From Eledone cirrhosa (taxonomy: Eukaryota > Mollusca > Cephalopoda > Octopoda > Eledonidae): a stretch of 64,000 nucleotides of DNA. Numbering within the stretch: position 1 is the stretch's first letter; each line of letters opens with the position of its first letter. This document shows positions 46,962 to 56,870 of the stretch, one piece after another. The position numbers and the translations under genes were made by a program. The DNA is taken from NCBI GenBank assembly GCA_964016885.1, contig OZ024743.1, positions 177,451,574-177,515,573 of the forward strand, read 5' to 3'. The notes below the pieces were generated by a model. The model was not told where the DNA came from, searched no databases, and saw only the letters and a list, made by a program, of their open reading frames with translations.

Positions 46962-47025
<64 letters not shown>
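46962..47025. repeat. (TAA)n microsatellite after B2
   Basis: About 21 uninterrupted TAA/AAT triplets forming the B2 tail and the site where the short copy B3 begins. Confidence 0.97.
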
Positions 47026-47027
<2 letters not shown>

Positions 47028-47364
47028 CAATACCAGTGGTTGTAGGCGCTCTATGATGATACCTAAAACAATACCAGTGGTTGTAGGCGCTCTAGGAATG
47101 ATACCTAAGGGGTCTAATGATTACTTATCGCAAATCCCAGGAAACCCGCGTATAGGAGAAATACAAAAGATAATACTAATGGGAACTTCCCATATACTAA
47201 GGAAGATTCTGTCAATATAAGTATATCACAAGTCTAAACACCTAAAGATGCGTGTGTGAGTATGTATCTTCTTTCTTGAACATGGCGGACCTTGTTGTCT
47301 CTTGAGGTCACTGGTTGTGACTTGGTGATAACTCGTATGAACATAAAGCAAGATAAATGCAGCT

Positions 47365-47365
<1 letters not shown>
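47026..47365 (+). mobile_element. B3: short 5'-truncated R4-like LINE copy
   Basis: Nearly identical to the last ~300 bp of B2 (CCAGTGGTTGTAGGCGCTCT through GATAAATGCAGCTG), so only the extreme 3' end of the element is present. The first 40 bp are locally duplicated (two copies of AAAACAATACCAGTGG, at 47,025 and 47,065). It sits head-to-tail behind B2 in the same TAA tract and ends in its own TAA run. Confidence 0.9.

Positions 47366-47402
<37 letters not shown>
47366..47402. repeat. (TAA)n microsatellite after B3
   Basis: About 12 TAA/AAT triplets forming the tail of B3. The 277 bp that follow, to the first SINE, hold no recognised gene; a 12-bp palindrome CCAGATATCTGG lies near 47,424. Confidence 0.95.
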
Positions 47403-47403
<1 letters not shown>

Positions 47404-47681
47404 GCTGAAAAATATTTGGGCCAGATATCTGGAAAGCTATATCTGCAAGAGATATAGCAAATAGTGCTGACTGGCACAGTCCATGTCCTTAGAAGGGCAT
47501 TATCAATTTAAATACCTTGCAAATACATTTATTGTTTTTATGTCTTTATTGTATCATTTATATAACAGTTGATTGTTAAATATATGTATTACCAAATGTT
47601 GTCTCAGGTGTCAGGTTGACACTCGGGAATGATTTGGGAAAGAAGCAGAATTCAAAGGAAGTTTCAAATAATGATAATAAT

Positions 47682-47802
47682 AATTGTTTCTACTTTTGGC
47701 ACAAGGCCAGCAATTATCCCAGTGCATTACTGGTACTTTATTTTATTGACCTCGTAAGGATGACAGGCAAACTTAACCTCGGCGGGATTTGAACTCAGAC
47801 TG
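47682..47802 (-). mobile_element. tRNA-derived SINE S1 (5'-truncated)
   Basis: On the minus strand it runs from a B-box-like GTTCAAATCC (plus GGATTTGAAC near 47,786) through the body to the tail TTGTGCCAAAAGTAGAAAC and (ATT)n. The A-box side is missing: it breaks just after CTGAGTTCAAATCCCG. Confidence 0.85.
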
Positions 47803-47817
47803 TAAATAATAATAATA

Positions 47818-47999
47818 ATTGTTTCTACTTTTGGCACAAGGCCAGCAATTATCTGAGTGTATTACTGATACTTTATTTTATGGACCCCATAAGGATGAAA
47901 GGCAAAGTTAACCTCGGCGGGATTTGAACTCAGAATAGAAAGGGCCGTAACTCTATGCTGCAAAGCATGGCGTCAGACCCTCTAACGATTCTGACAAGT
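47818..47999 (-). mobile_element. tRNA-derived SINE S2 (near full length)
   Basis: Contains a tRNA-like head (GTTAGAGGGTCTGACGCCAT on the minus strand), the B box GTTCAAATCC, a body with CCTTTCATCCTTATGGGG and the shared tail ending GTAGAAACAATTATTATT. No intact tRNA fold is expected. Other members of the family lie at 51,930, 52,499, 52,689 and 58,162. Confidence 0.88.
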
Positions 48000-48175
48000 C
48001 AATGATCATAATCCTTTCTAACATCAAAATTATAATTTGTATCATAATAATAATAACATCAACAATAACACTCCTCAGTTTTTTTTTAATTGTTTTTCTT
48101 TCGTTTTAAAAAAATACCCAGTAGAGATATCGTGCTTCATTGATAAACCGATTTTTTTAAATAGATGCAGTTAAC

Positions 48176-48568
48176 TCAATGTGAACTGCTAGAATCGCTT
48201 TTATCCACGAGTAGTTTATTTAAAAAGAGAGAATTCGTATTAAGATTGATATATTTAGATCCTGAAGAGCTGTTCTGTATCTTTTTCATTGGAATATAGT
48301 TTACACCTTGTGATGATTTTCGAAGACTTTTGCAAAGCGGACTTTTTGAAGAGACATCATTTTCATAACTATTAACATTGGAGTTGTTGGATGAGAGCAA
48401 AGGAACATTTGTAAGTGAAAGAGAGAAAGAAGTAGCGTTATAATTGTCGTAATCTTCATTTTCTTGTTCTTGCTCTTGTTCAATATCTTGTTGCTGTTGC
48501 TCATTCAAATTATCTTCTTTTTCAATTAAGTCTTGTTTCAGTTGCTGTTCTTGCTGTTCTTTCTGTTG

Positions 48569-48622
<54 letters not shown>

Positions 48623-49435
48623 TTCTTGCTGTTGTAGCTGCGACTGTAATCCCTGTTGTTGACAGTTTGTTTCATCGTGACGATTGTGAAAATCATAAGG
48701 CTTAATGACATTATTGGGTTGTTTCAGCTGTAGAAGTCTGGGGAATTGCTTGTGTTGGTGATGAATTTTGTTATTGTTATTGTTGGTTTTAATGCTGTTA
48801 CTGCTATTGCTGCTGCCACTACTGTCATGACTTATTTGTTGCTCTTGTTGATTTGATTGATTGAGGCTGTCTTGAAGTTGAGGTTGAGGTTGAAGATGAT
48901 GATGATGAGAGGTGGGATTTGAAGAAGGGATGGGATTAGGATGTGAATTTGTATGAGGGTGAGGATGATGATTATGGTAATGTAGAGGGAGAAGTAAGTT
49001 TTCCTCAGCATTGGTGTCTCTTTGAGTTTCAGTATTATCTTTTCTGGAATCAAACTGAGATTTATTCTCATTCTTAGGAATTGATGATTCTTGGTTCATA
49101 TACAAATAATTTATATAAGAACGTATTCCAGGAACATAGCGATTACCTTTACGGTTACACGTGTTTGTGTTAATATCTTGAGATGTCTGTTTAGCAGTTT
49201 TCTTGTAGGTGTCAACTGAGCCAGATTTCTGCTCATTATTGTCATTATTGATCTCTCTATCTGATGAATTGTTCTCAGACATTTCAGATATTGATTCAGA
49301 AATCAAAGACGAATAAGAACTTTTGTTGTCATCTCTTTTAGTTAAGGAGTTCTCTAGATTAGGAAGTTCGACAAACGTTTCTTTTGAAAGATTGTATTGA
49401 AATGTCGGTAACGTATATGTCGCTGTATTCGGGTC
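48176..49435 (-). CDS. ALK/LTK-like receptor tyrosine kinase, last exon (cytoplasmic tail)
   Basis: Terminal exon: acceptor TTTATTTTAG at 49,436, phase 0, 419 codons, TGA at 48,176-48,178. It begins DPNTATYTLPTFQYNLSKET, which continues the YCYE of the previous exon. Human ALK has YCTQDPDV...LP at this point, which supports the assignment. The rest is a long, low-complexity intracellular tail: a His/Pro-rich stretch (HYHNHHPHPHTNSHPNPIPS), an Asn/Ser part, a run of 20 Gln at 48,563-48,622, an acidic EQEQENEDYDNYN part and a Ser-rich end. Tyrosines in SH2-type contexts are YINYLYMN (about 49,095-49,121), YEND, YIPM (about 48,288-48,300) and YINL (about 48,250). The tail sequence itself is not one I recognise. 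The exon call is firm; assignment within the ALK/ROS/insulin-receptor group is less so. Confidence 0.8.
48560..48625 (-). repeat. CAG/CAA polyglutamine repeat in kinase tail
   Basis: On the coding strand, 14 uninterrupted CAG codons (48,578-48,619) flanked by four CAA and one CAG on one side and one CAA on the other give 20 consecutive Gln. The pure CAG core is of a kind prone to length change. Confidence 0.95.
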
Positions 49436-49487
49436 CTAAAATAAATAAGAAACAGAAATTAATAATAATAATAATTGTTTCTACTTT

Positions 49488-50175
49488 TCTACTTTGTTTA
49501 AGGAGGAGGCTAGCCTGCTCTGTAATATCCGTGGAGAGATAGAGAGATAGAGAGGAAACTGTGGCTCACATCGTATCCGAGTGTAAACATCTAGCTCAGA
49601 CTCACTATCAAGGGTGGAGGCACGAGATAATAGGAAAGGCGATTCACTGGCATTCATGCAAACTAAATAATTTACCACATTCTGAGAAGTGGTATCTTCA
49701 TAAGCCAGAGTCTGTGGCAGAAAACGATCGAGTGAAGGTGCTATGGGATTTCAGGATACAGACAAGAAATGTGAACACAATAGGTCTGACCTGGTAGTTT
49801 TTGACAAGGAAAATATCATGCCTGATTGTAGATGTATCCTGTCCGATTGACACAAGAGTGCAAGAAAAGGAGAGGGAGAAAATTAACCAATACCAAGTTT
49901 TAAAGTGGGAATTAAAAAGCATTTGGGACTGTCATGGGATCAAGGTCGTTCCAATTGTCATAGGGGCATTAGGTATTTGGTACTATCTCAAAGAGTTTTC
50001 AAGGATGGTTAAAGAACATTAGTCCATCCCACTTGTTTTGAACACTTCAAAAGGCATGTTTGTTGGGAACAGCAAGAACCCTCCTATACATCCTGAATAT
50101 CTGAGGCTGCAGGTAGCGACTTGATGTTCATTTGAACAAACTTTCTTGTTAAATATCTTCAATGACTGAGACCCC
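49488..50175 (+). mobile_element. R4-like LINE fragment C (C-terminal end), intronic
   Basis: Encodes the end of a restriction-like-endonuclease LINE of a different subfamily from B. It has ETVAHIVSECKHLAQTHYQG (last part of the zinc knuckle), HSEKWYLHKPESVAENDRVK, LWDFRIQT, a damaged PD motif near 49,790 (frameshift plus TAG), ISCLIVDVSCPIDTRVQEKE, and IKVVPIVIGALG. It ends in an AATAATAAT run near 50,188. It lies antisense inside the kinase gene's last intron. Confidence 0.8.
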
Positions 50176-50219
50176 AAGAAAATAATAATAATGAAAATAA
50201 TAAGATAAATGAAATGACA

Positions 50220-51060
50220 GTAATAATAATATTAATAATGTAAGACAAAAGCCAAACAGGAAAACTTGAAGGAAATTTCTAGACTGTGGCAAGAAATAAC
50301 ATTGCATGTGCAATACCTCAAACGAGCTTGGTAAGCTGATGTAGATGTGGAAATAAACCATCAGTGGATGCATACTACTGGTTTGAAAGCTGAAACAACA
50401 GGATTTAGCCTATCAGCTCAAGATCAGAATCTCATCTCCCGAAACTATCAAGCTAATGTCTTGCACAACGGGGCTGATACAGAGTGTAGATTCTGCAATG
50501 ACATACTGGAAAGTATTGACCACTTTGTTGCAGGTTGCTCAGTCTTTGTTCCTAAAGAATATAAAACCAGGCATGACTGAGTTGGCCAATACTTACACTG
50601 GAGTATATGCCGTCACTATGATATCCTTCACCCTAAGAAATGGTATAGACACCACCCACAGACAGTCACTGAGAGAGAGAATGTTAACATCCTATAGGAT
50701 TACGGGAGTAACTGATCAGATGTCGTCATCAATGACCGAAGACAAAAAAACATGCTTGTTAATTGATACGATAATGCCTACTGATAAAAACATTTCAGCA
50801 AAAGAATTCTAGAAACTATCATACGATGTGATAATTGAAAACCCAAATCATTCCGTTTGTTGTCGGTGCCATACGAATGATCAAGAAAGGCAGACAAATT
50901 CTTTGACCAGATCCCAGAGAAACCAGCTATATATGAGGTTCAAACGAATGTGCTGTCATAAACCGTTCACCTTCTCAGGAAGTTTCTCTTCATCTAATCT
51001 ATACGTGTCTTAGGTCTCTTGTTGAGACCCGACAGGAAGATTAAATAAAATGGAAATAAA
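50220..51060 (+). mobile_element. R4-like LINE fragment D (C-terminal end), intronic
   Basis: Another restriction-like-endonuclease LINE remnant: HQWMHTTGLKAETTGFSLSA, QDQNLISRNYQANVLHNGAD and a complete CX2CX8HX4C knuckle, CRFCNDILESIDHFVAGC (50,486-50,540). A stop at 50,578 follows, then shifted frames with a weak endonuclease core (KTCLLIDTIMPTD). It starts next to an AATAATATTAATAATG run. Antisense to the host gene. Confidence 0.78.
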
Positions 51061-51070
51061 AAAAACCCAA

Positions 51071-51925
51071 TAATAATCTATATATTCATTAAATTGTTTC
51101 TCCACACGTAATCTTTAGTAAGAGGCGAAATATTTGTCTGCTCGGGTGAAGGAGAAGGGGGGTGAGGGGGAGAGGGAGAAGAAAAAGAAGGGTGAAGAAG
51201 GGTGAAGAAAGAAGATGAAGAAGGAAGAAGAGGACACTTTCTAACTTTGTAAATTATGCTGATACAGTTGGCAGAACAATGCACTATCAATGGATCCCAG
51301 TATCTAATTTGACGCCTCAAAACGTAAATAAATGTTGCTTTTCATCTCTGTAATTTAGATTAAACGTGTAACCGTACAAACATCTTCAGGGCTGATCCTT
51401 ATTTCCTTTTAAAAAAATACTTGAATATTGATTATATCTCATTGAAGAAAATCTGTATGACATCATTATTTTATTCTTTTATTCTAATTTATGTGTTCAG
51501 CATTAAACGGTTTGATTATATTACTTCGGGATATGTTAAAAATAAAATGGAGGAAAAGAAGCGAATAAGTTTACATATTGATTTATTCTTAATTGCTGAA
51601 ATAGAACAAAATGCTAGAATGGCATTAACTCTAATATACTGCATGTGTTTTATTGATCCAATGAGAATATAAACCCTACTGCCTTAAACAAAACGAATAC
51701 ACATTGAACAGTGTTGCACTTGATATACGAAACGAGTTGGTCGTGAATGGATCTATTTTGCTTGATTAATACTGACCTGGGGCTAAATAATAACAATACT
51801 AACATCCACAACAACAACAGTGTATAGCACCCTGGCAGAATCAATATTTTATAGTAGTATCATTGAAAGTTATAAACTAGCATTGGTTAACTGCAATAAC
51901 TTAGAGTGTACAAACTTGATAAAAT
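51071..51925. other. Intronic AT-rich sequence, nothing recognised
   Basis: No motif-bearing ORF. A GAAGAAG/GGGTGAAGAAGG purine-rich stretch lies at 51,140-51,240. An 83-codon ORF at 51,421 has no recognisable feature and is left out. Confidence 0.5.
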
Positions 51926-51929
51926 AAAT

Positions 51930-52116
51930 AATTGTTTCTACTTTAGGCACAAGGCCATCAATTACTCAGTGCATTACTGGTACTTTATTTTATCGACCCC
52001 GTAAGGATGAAAGGCAAAGTCAACCTCGGCGGGATTTGAACTCAGATCGAGAAGGGACGTAACTATGCTTGAAAACATGGCGTCCGACCCTCTACCGATA
52101 CTGCCAATCCACCGCC
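51930..52116 (-). mobile_element. tRNA-derived SINE S3
   Basis: Near full length on the minus strand: head ATCGGTAGAGGGTCGGACGC, B box GTTCAAATCC (plus GGATTTGAAC at 52,031) and tail TTGTGCCTAAAGTAGAAAC. Sense to the kinase gene. Confidence 0.88.
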
Positions 52117-52127
52117 GATAAAATAAA

Positions 52128-52263
52128 TAATGGTTCTTGATTGAGACACAAGACAAACAAATGTAGGGAAGGGGCAAGTTGATTAAGTCGACTCCAGTAC
52201 GTTACAGGTACTTTATTTTATCGACCATGTAAGGATGAAGAGCAAAGCTAACTTCGGCGGAAT
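52128..52263 (-). mobile_element. SINE S4, second subfamily (5'-truncated)
   Basis: Shares the TACTTTATTTTATCGACC and AAGGATGAA body with S3. The tail part instead reads, on the plus strand, AATGGTTCTTGATTGAGACA and a GGGGCAAGTTGATTAA block, so it belongs to a related subfamily. It breaks near GGCGGAATGTGA. Confidence 0.75.
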
Positions 52264-52271
52264 GTGAAAAT

Positions 52272-52490
52272 ATTAATGGTTTCTGATTTAAGCACAAGGC
52301 CAACAGTTTAGGTAGAGAAGAAAGTTGATTAAATCGACCCGAGAGGGTTACTGGTACTATATCTAATCGACCCCGTAAAGATTAAAAGCAAAGCTAACCT
52401 CGGCGTGATGGGAACTCAGCATGTAAAGAGTCGTAACTATATACCACAATTAATGTTGTTCGACACTCTATTCCGATTGTGCCACATCAC
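52272..52490 (-). mobile_element. SINE S5, second subfamily
   Basis: Plus-strand signature TAATGGTTTCTGATTTAAGC, GTTGATTAAATCGACCC and ATCGACCCCGTAAAG. The B-box region is degraded (GATGGGAACTCAGC instead of GATTTGAACTCAG). Older than the S3/S6 copies by its divergence. Confidence 0.75.
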
Positions 52491-52498
52491 CACCATTA

Positions 52499-52688
52499 TA
52501 ATAATTGTTTCTACTATTAGGCACAAGGCCAGCAATTACCCAGTACATAACTAGTACTTTATTTTATCGACCCCGTAATGATGAAAGGCAAAGTTAACCT
52601 CAGCAGGATTTGAACTCAGAATAGCAAGGGCCGTAACTCTATGGGTCAAAGCATAGCGTCCGACCCTCAACCGATACTGCCAATCCAA
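52499..52688 (-). mobile_element. tRNA-derived SINE S6
   Basis: Full-length-type copy with B box (plus GGATTTGAACTCAG near 52,605), a head region containing CATAGCGTCCGACCCTCAAC and tail AATTGTTTCTACTATTAGGC. Ends directly against S7. Confidence 0.87.
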
Positions 52689-52846
52689 TAATAATTGTTT
52701 CTACTTTTGGCACAAGGCCAGCAATTATCCAGTGCATTACTGGTAATTTATTTTATCGACCCCGTAAGGATGAAAGGCAAAGTTAACCTCGGCGGAATTA
52801 GGGGCGTAACTCTTTGCGTCAAAGCATGGCGTCCGACCCTCTACTA
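52689..52846 (-). mobile_element. tRNA-derived SINE S7 (internally deleted)
   Basis: Tail and body as in S6, but the segment carrying the B box and the following ~25 bp is missing: CGGCGGAATTAGGGGCGTAA joins body to head. Without a B box it should not be transcribed by RNA polymerase III. Confidence 0.85.
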
Positions 52847-52981
52847 ATAATAATGATAATTAAATTTACTAATCAAACCTAAAAAAAGAACAACTAAACT
52901 AAATCATTAATCAGCTGGCTCTGTTATCGACTTATTGCTGCAGTAATTAATATAAGCTTAATGCCATGTGAAGAATTAATT

Positions 52982-53195
52982 ATAATGGTTTCTGATTTAG
53001 GAAAAACGTCAATAATTTTGGGGAGGGGAAGTTGATTAAATTAACTCCAATGCGTTACAGGTACTTTATCTATAGATCATGTAAGGATGAAAGGCAAAGC
53101 TACCCTGGAGGTATTTGAACGCAGAATGTAAGGGACCGTAATTCTAAGTCACAAAGCATGTTGCCTGACACTACCAATACTGCCAATCAACCGTT
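52982..53195 (-). mobile_element. SINE S8, second subfamily
   Basis: Plus-strand signature ATAATGGTTTCTGATTTAGG, GGGGAAGTTGATTAAATTAA and AAGGATGAAAGGCAAAGC. B-box region reads GGTATTTGAACGCAG. Strongly diverged. About 90 bp separate it from the penultimate kinase exon. Confidence 0.75.
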
Positions 53196-53286
53196 CTTCA
53201 TGAGAACAAATAATAGTGGCAGAGAAAATATAATAATTTCTTTATTTTTCTTCACTAAAATTGTGTTTTTAAACAACTTTACTTAC

Positions 53287-53377
53287 CTCATAGCAATATT
53301 GAAGTTTCTGAACAATGGTTGAGAAAGAAGGTCTCATGTCTGGATTAGGGTCCCAAGTGCAGGTCATTATGTGGAAT
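53287..53377 (-). CDS. ALK/LTK-like receptor tyrosine kinase, penultimate exon
   Basis: A 91-bp exon with acceptor TTTATGCACAG and donor GTAAGT. After one base that completes an Ile codon it encodes FHIMTCTWDPNPDMRPSF and STIVQKLQYCYE. This is the final helix of a tyrosine-kinase domain, including the W-x(6)-RP motif that is nearly universal in that family. The intron on its 5' side interrupts codon ATA (AT/A); on its 3' side the intron lies between codons (phase 0) and joins in frame to DPNTATYTLP. Intron lengths are 1,435 bp (5' side) and 3,851 bp (3' side). Confidence 0.88.
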
Positions 53378-53602
53378 CTGTGCATAAATAAATCAATAAA
53401 TTAAAAAAAAATACAACAAACAATAGAATCTCAGTGCAGACATGACTGTAAATGTGTATTTGTGCTTCAGTCACAACTGATCGTCTAATAAGTCATAGAT
53501 GTAATTGCTTGGGTTCCAACTATATCATATATACCAAACTTGTCACGTATTTGTGTCGTATATACATACACACACACGCGTATATATATAATTTTTATAT
53601 AC

Positions 53603-53722
<120 letters not shown>

Positions 53723-54144
53723 TCGTTTAACGTCCATCTTCCACGCTAGCATGGGTTAGACGGTTTTGTTCCATCTTGTGCTATATTTGTGTCGCACATA
53801 AATATATATATATATATATATAGCAATCTCTTGTAACATATTTCTGTTGCATATATATACCAATCTTGTAGCTTATTCGTCCGTTTGATGGCTTCTGTGT
53901 ATTTTTCCTTGCATCTGTTGCCAAATATGCGATGAAATTCGTGTTGTATATGTATATTTAAACTGTGTTGGTTTATGGTATAACTTCTGAAATACCTTCT
54001 ATAAGAAATGAAAATGGATCGCTTACTCAGTTCAGTAGTAGGTAAATTGCTTGAATGCATTGTATCACACTCATCTTAATTTTCTTATCAATATTTATAA
54101 TTTTGGTACATATACAGTAAATACAAATAAATAGATATGTGTTG

Positions 54145-54508
54145 ATGTTCTTTATCTTTTACTCAATGCCTCGTCTCTCTCACTCTCCCCATCTCTCATT
54201 ATTATATACAAATTGGGGCCCACGCACTAGCCATCCCGCGGCCTCAGTGGACAGAATAAGGAAGTCGTTTCCCGGGAGGATGGTGAGGGAGACGCGTTGG
54301 AAGAGGCATTCCATCTCACGAGGCTCACACCTGTTCGTAGCCAACTCCATACCGATGGTGGTGAGTAAGGAGGTGGTACTAGCGCCAAGGACATCAGAAG
54401 TCTCGCCTCCCAGGGGCTTGACTGCAAACCTGTCGGAGAGTGACCAATATTTGGAGAGTTTATCTTCCTCGGCCTTAAGTGCAGCAGAGCCTGCAGGTTG
54501 CCACTGGA
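54145..54508 (-). pseudogene. Retroelement-like coding fragment in kinase intron
   Basis: The minus strand encodes QPAGSAALKAEEDKLSKYWS, then SDRFAVKPLGGETSDVLGAS, MELATNRCEPREMECLFQRV and SLTILPGNDFLILSTEAA. The pattern K-Y..L..F..KP.G.ET...G, GEPR-type and QR.SL.IL.GN resembles a short C-terminal domain found next to reverse-transcriptase genes in many animal genomes. I cannot name the family with confidence. No start is evident, and the upstream end joins a copied kinase-exon piece at 54,509-54,536. Confidence 0.45.
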
Positions 54509-54536
54509 GAAAATATTTCCCACAATGTGATACCAT
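54509..54536 (-). pseudogene. Partial copy of the kinase WEIF exon
   Basis: A 28-bp stretch identical, except for one synonymous third-base change (ACG to ACA), to the exon segment encoding YGITLWEIFS at 54,915-54,942. The neighbouring bases on both sides differ from the true exon. It is not spliced as an exon in any obvious way. Confidence 0.6.
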
Positions 54537-54812
54537 TTTGCCATTATATACACTCATATATACATATGTGTGTATGTGTGTGAGCATGTATGTAAGTATG
54601 CATGTGTATATGTGTGTGTGTTACATTTGTCAGGGATGAAAGGACCATATAACGGAGAATAATCGATGTTCTTCGAATGGAAAGCCGCGAGCCTGATTAT
54701 TAAAATAAACCTAAACCTATATACAATATATCCTTGAAATTGTCTATGCTCAAGTGATACATGAATAGCTCGTACAATAATATAAGGGATGTGAGATTCA
54801 TTAAATGCTTAC

Positions 54813-54947
54813 ATAGATAGAGGGCAGTTCTCTGGTGAAGACAATCTCCCACCGTCCAAAACATATTGCATGACTTCTTGGTTGGCTTTCCCAGGGTAAG
54901 GGTCGCTGGCCATGGAAAATATTTCCCACAACGTGATACCATAAGCC
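54813..54947 (-). CDS. ALK/LTK-like receptor tyrosine kinase, third-last exon (kinase C-lobe)
   Basis: A 135-bp exon with acceptor CTTTTTTAG and donor GTAAGC. The first base completes a split codon, probably Trp; the last two (AT) open an Ile codon. It encodes AYGITLWEIFSMASDPYPGK and ANQEVMQYVLDGGRLSSPEN plus CPLS. LWEIFS...PYP, NQEV..(F/Y)V..GGR and P.NCP are shared with ALK/LTK, and more weakly with ROS1 and the insulin receptor. It is the C-lobe segment downstream of the activation loop. Upstream kinase, membrane and extracellular exons were not found in the remaining 9 kb, so they lie beyond the window or were missed. Receptor status is inferred from family membership. Confidence 0.88.
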
Positions 54948-55871
54948 CTAAAAAAGAAGAAAATACTATGTGCACAAGAAAGATTTACGTGAATAAAATA
55001 TATAAAATGAACGACATTCAATGGTTTAAGTTGGAAGTCATTTACAATAAGAAATGATATCAGCTATACTGTTCCTGTTGCTGATCCAATGACACGTGTA
55101 TCAGTTGTTCAAACAACCGAACATCATGCAAGTGGAATTAACTTGCACAGGGTTATGTATTCCATAGACATATGTATCCTAGATGTTGTATATGAGAGGA
55201 TTCAGTGTGACGTCACAACGGTGTAACTCCTTTTTGCCAGCTGAGTGGACTGGAGTAACATGAAATAAAATGTCTTGGGCATGAACATAACACGTCTCCA
55301 AAAATCCAACTCTAGGCCTTATCGTGTGTTGAACTAAGCCATATATCATTACTGTTATTTAGTGAATTGTCTGTTCAGATTATGCCGAGCTCAACTTGGC
55401 CTTTCATCCATTTCGGGTCTATAAACCAGTATCAGTCATGTACTAGGATCGATTCTTCCTCTACATCTCTTTCTCACTTCCATTCACATCAAGAATCTTG
55501 CAAAACATAAGCATGTATATATGTATGTAAAAGGTAAACAGAAATAACAAAAACATAACTGCAGAGTACACGGAAGAAATATATTAGTTTAATACTTGAA
55601 ATAGGAGAAAAAAAGTCATAACGTTTCGGACACTTTCAAATAATTTACCCTAATAACAAATGTTTTGATAATCCAATAGAGAAAGTTTGCTAAACATCAA
55701 TTTTTCTACATGTAAATATCCTTTATATATATAACAGGTGCGCTTTCCAGACCCCTTTTTTTTTATCATTTCCCTTATATTTACATATATATATATACCA
55801 ATTATCATTATCATCATCATACATATTTATCTCTCTCTCTCTCTCTCTGTAAATACACACACATACACACA

Positions 55872-55959
<88 letters not shown>

Positions 55960-56870
55960 TATATATATATACACACATATATATACACACACATATTTAT
56001 ATATATACACCGACATACACAGACACACACACACGTATATATATATATATATGAGAGAAAGAGAGATGTTTAGTGTTTAGAGAATTTTTTGTGGAAGCGA
56101 GATGACAGAGTGATCACTGGTGAGAGACGTCATATAGTGTACAAGAGCAGGATGAGATTTTGTAAAGAAAGGGAACACTACAAACCAGCCACTGTTAAAA
56201 TGAAGACTGACTCTAAAATGGGATGGGATTTTTTTTTTTTGGGGGGGGGGGGTCTCATTGACCTGCACGGCATATACCACTTTCTCCTCTTTCCAGTAAG
56301 AGGCCAGAGCTTACTGTTATTTGGAAGACAAATATCAAAATATGGTGGATTGGTTGAACTCTGAGAAATGGGCGGCATCATATTTCCCTGCAGTTGTAAG
56401 AATCAGAAGATTTGTCGGAACCAGAGTTGACACGCTGTTGAGTGCCCTTGGCTGTTGGGAAAGGAAATAAAACAACTTTCGAGGGCATTACACCGTGTAA
56501 CAAAAACATTTTTTTCTCTGTTCCTGGCTTGTAATCACTTTTTTGTGTTGCTTAGGTCCCAAATAAATAAAAAAAGTGCTATTAAACCGTTAAAAGTTGG
56601 GTTTTGTAAAAATTCTAAGCTATTCACTAGAATTATTTGTATGTTGGATTTTACGTTGTATGTAAGTTTAATTTGCTTATGTTAAATGATTTTTAAAATA
56701 TCTGTTTCAGGTTAAATTAAAATTATAAAATAAAGATTAATACCTAAAGAAAATTATAAAAGTGCAATAAAGTATAAAATTGTTAAACAGTGGATTAAAG
56801 AGATTTATTGATACTAGATTTTCGCACCCTCAATAAAGGTTAAGTTGTGTTTTAAGCATTCGTCTCCAGG
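54948..56870. other. Repeat-rich sequence upstream of the third-last kinase exon
   Basis: No supported gene. It contains an (AT)41 microsatellite (55,875-55,956) bordered by CA and CT runs, and a homopolymer pair T12G12 at 56,229-56,252. A segment GTCATAACGTTTCGGACACT near 55,615 looks like repeat-derived sequence. The 56,080-56,450 stretch may be the 5' part of the mobile repeat that carries the next ORF. Confidence 0.5.
55875..55956. repeat. (AT)n microsatellite, ~82 bp
   Basis: Pure AT run preceded by CACACACACGC and a CT run and followed by mixed TA/CA repeats up to about 56,052. Confidence 0.97.

Noticed and set aside
47818..53195. tRNA genes
   Set aside because: Box-B-like GTTCAAATCC motifs belong to SINE heads; no complete cloverleaf with an acceptor stem is present.
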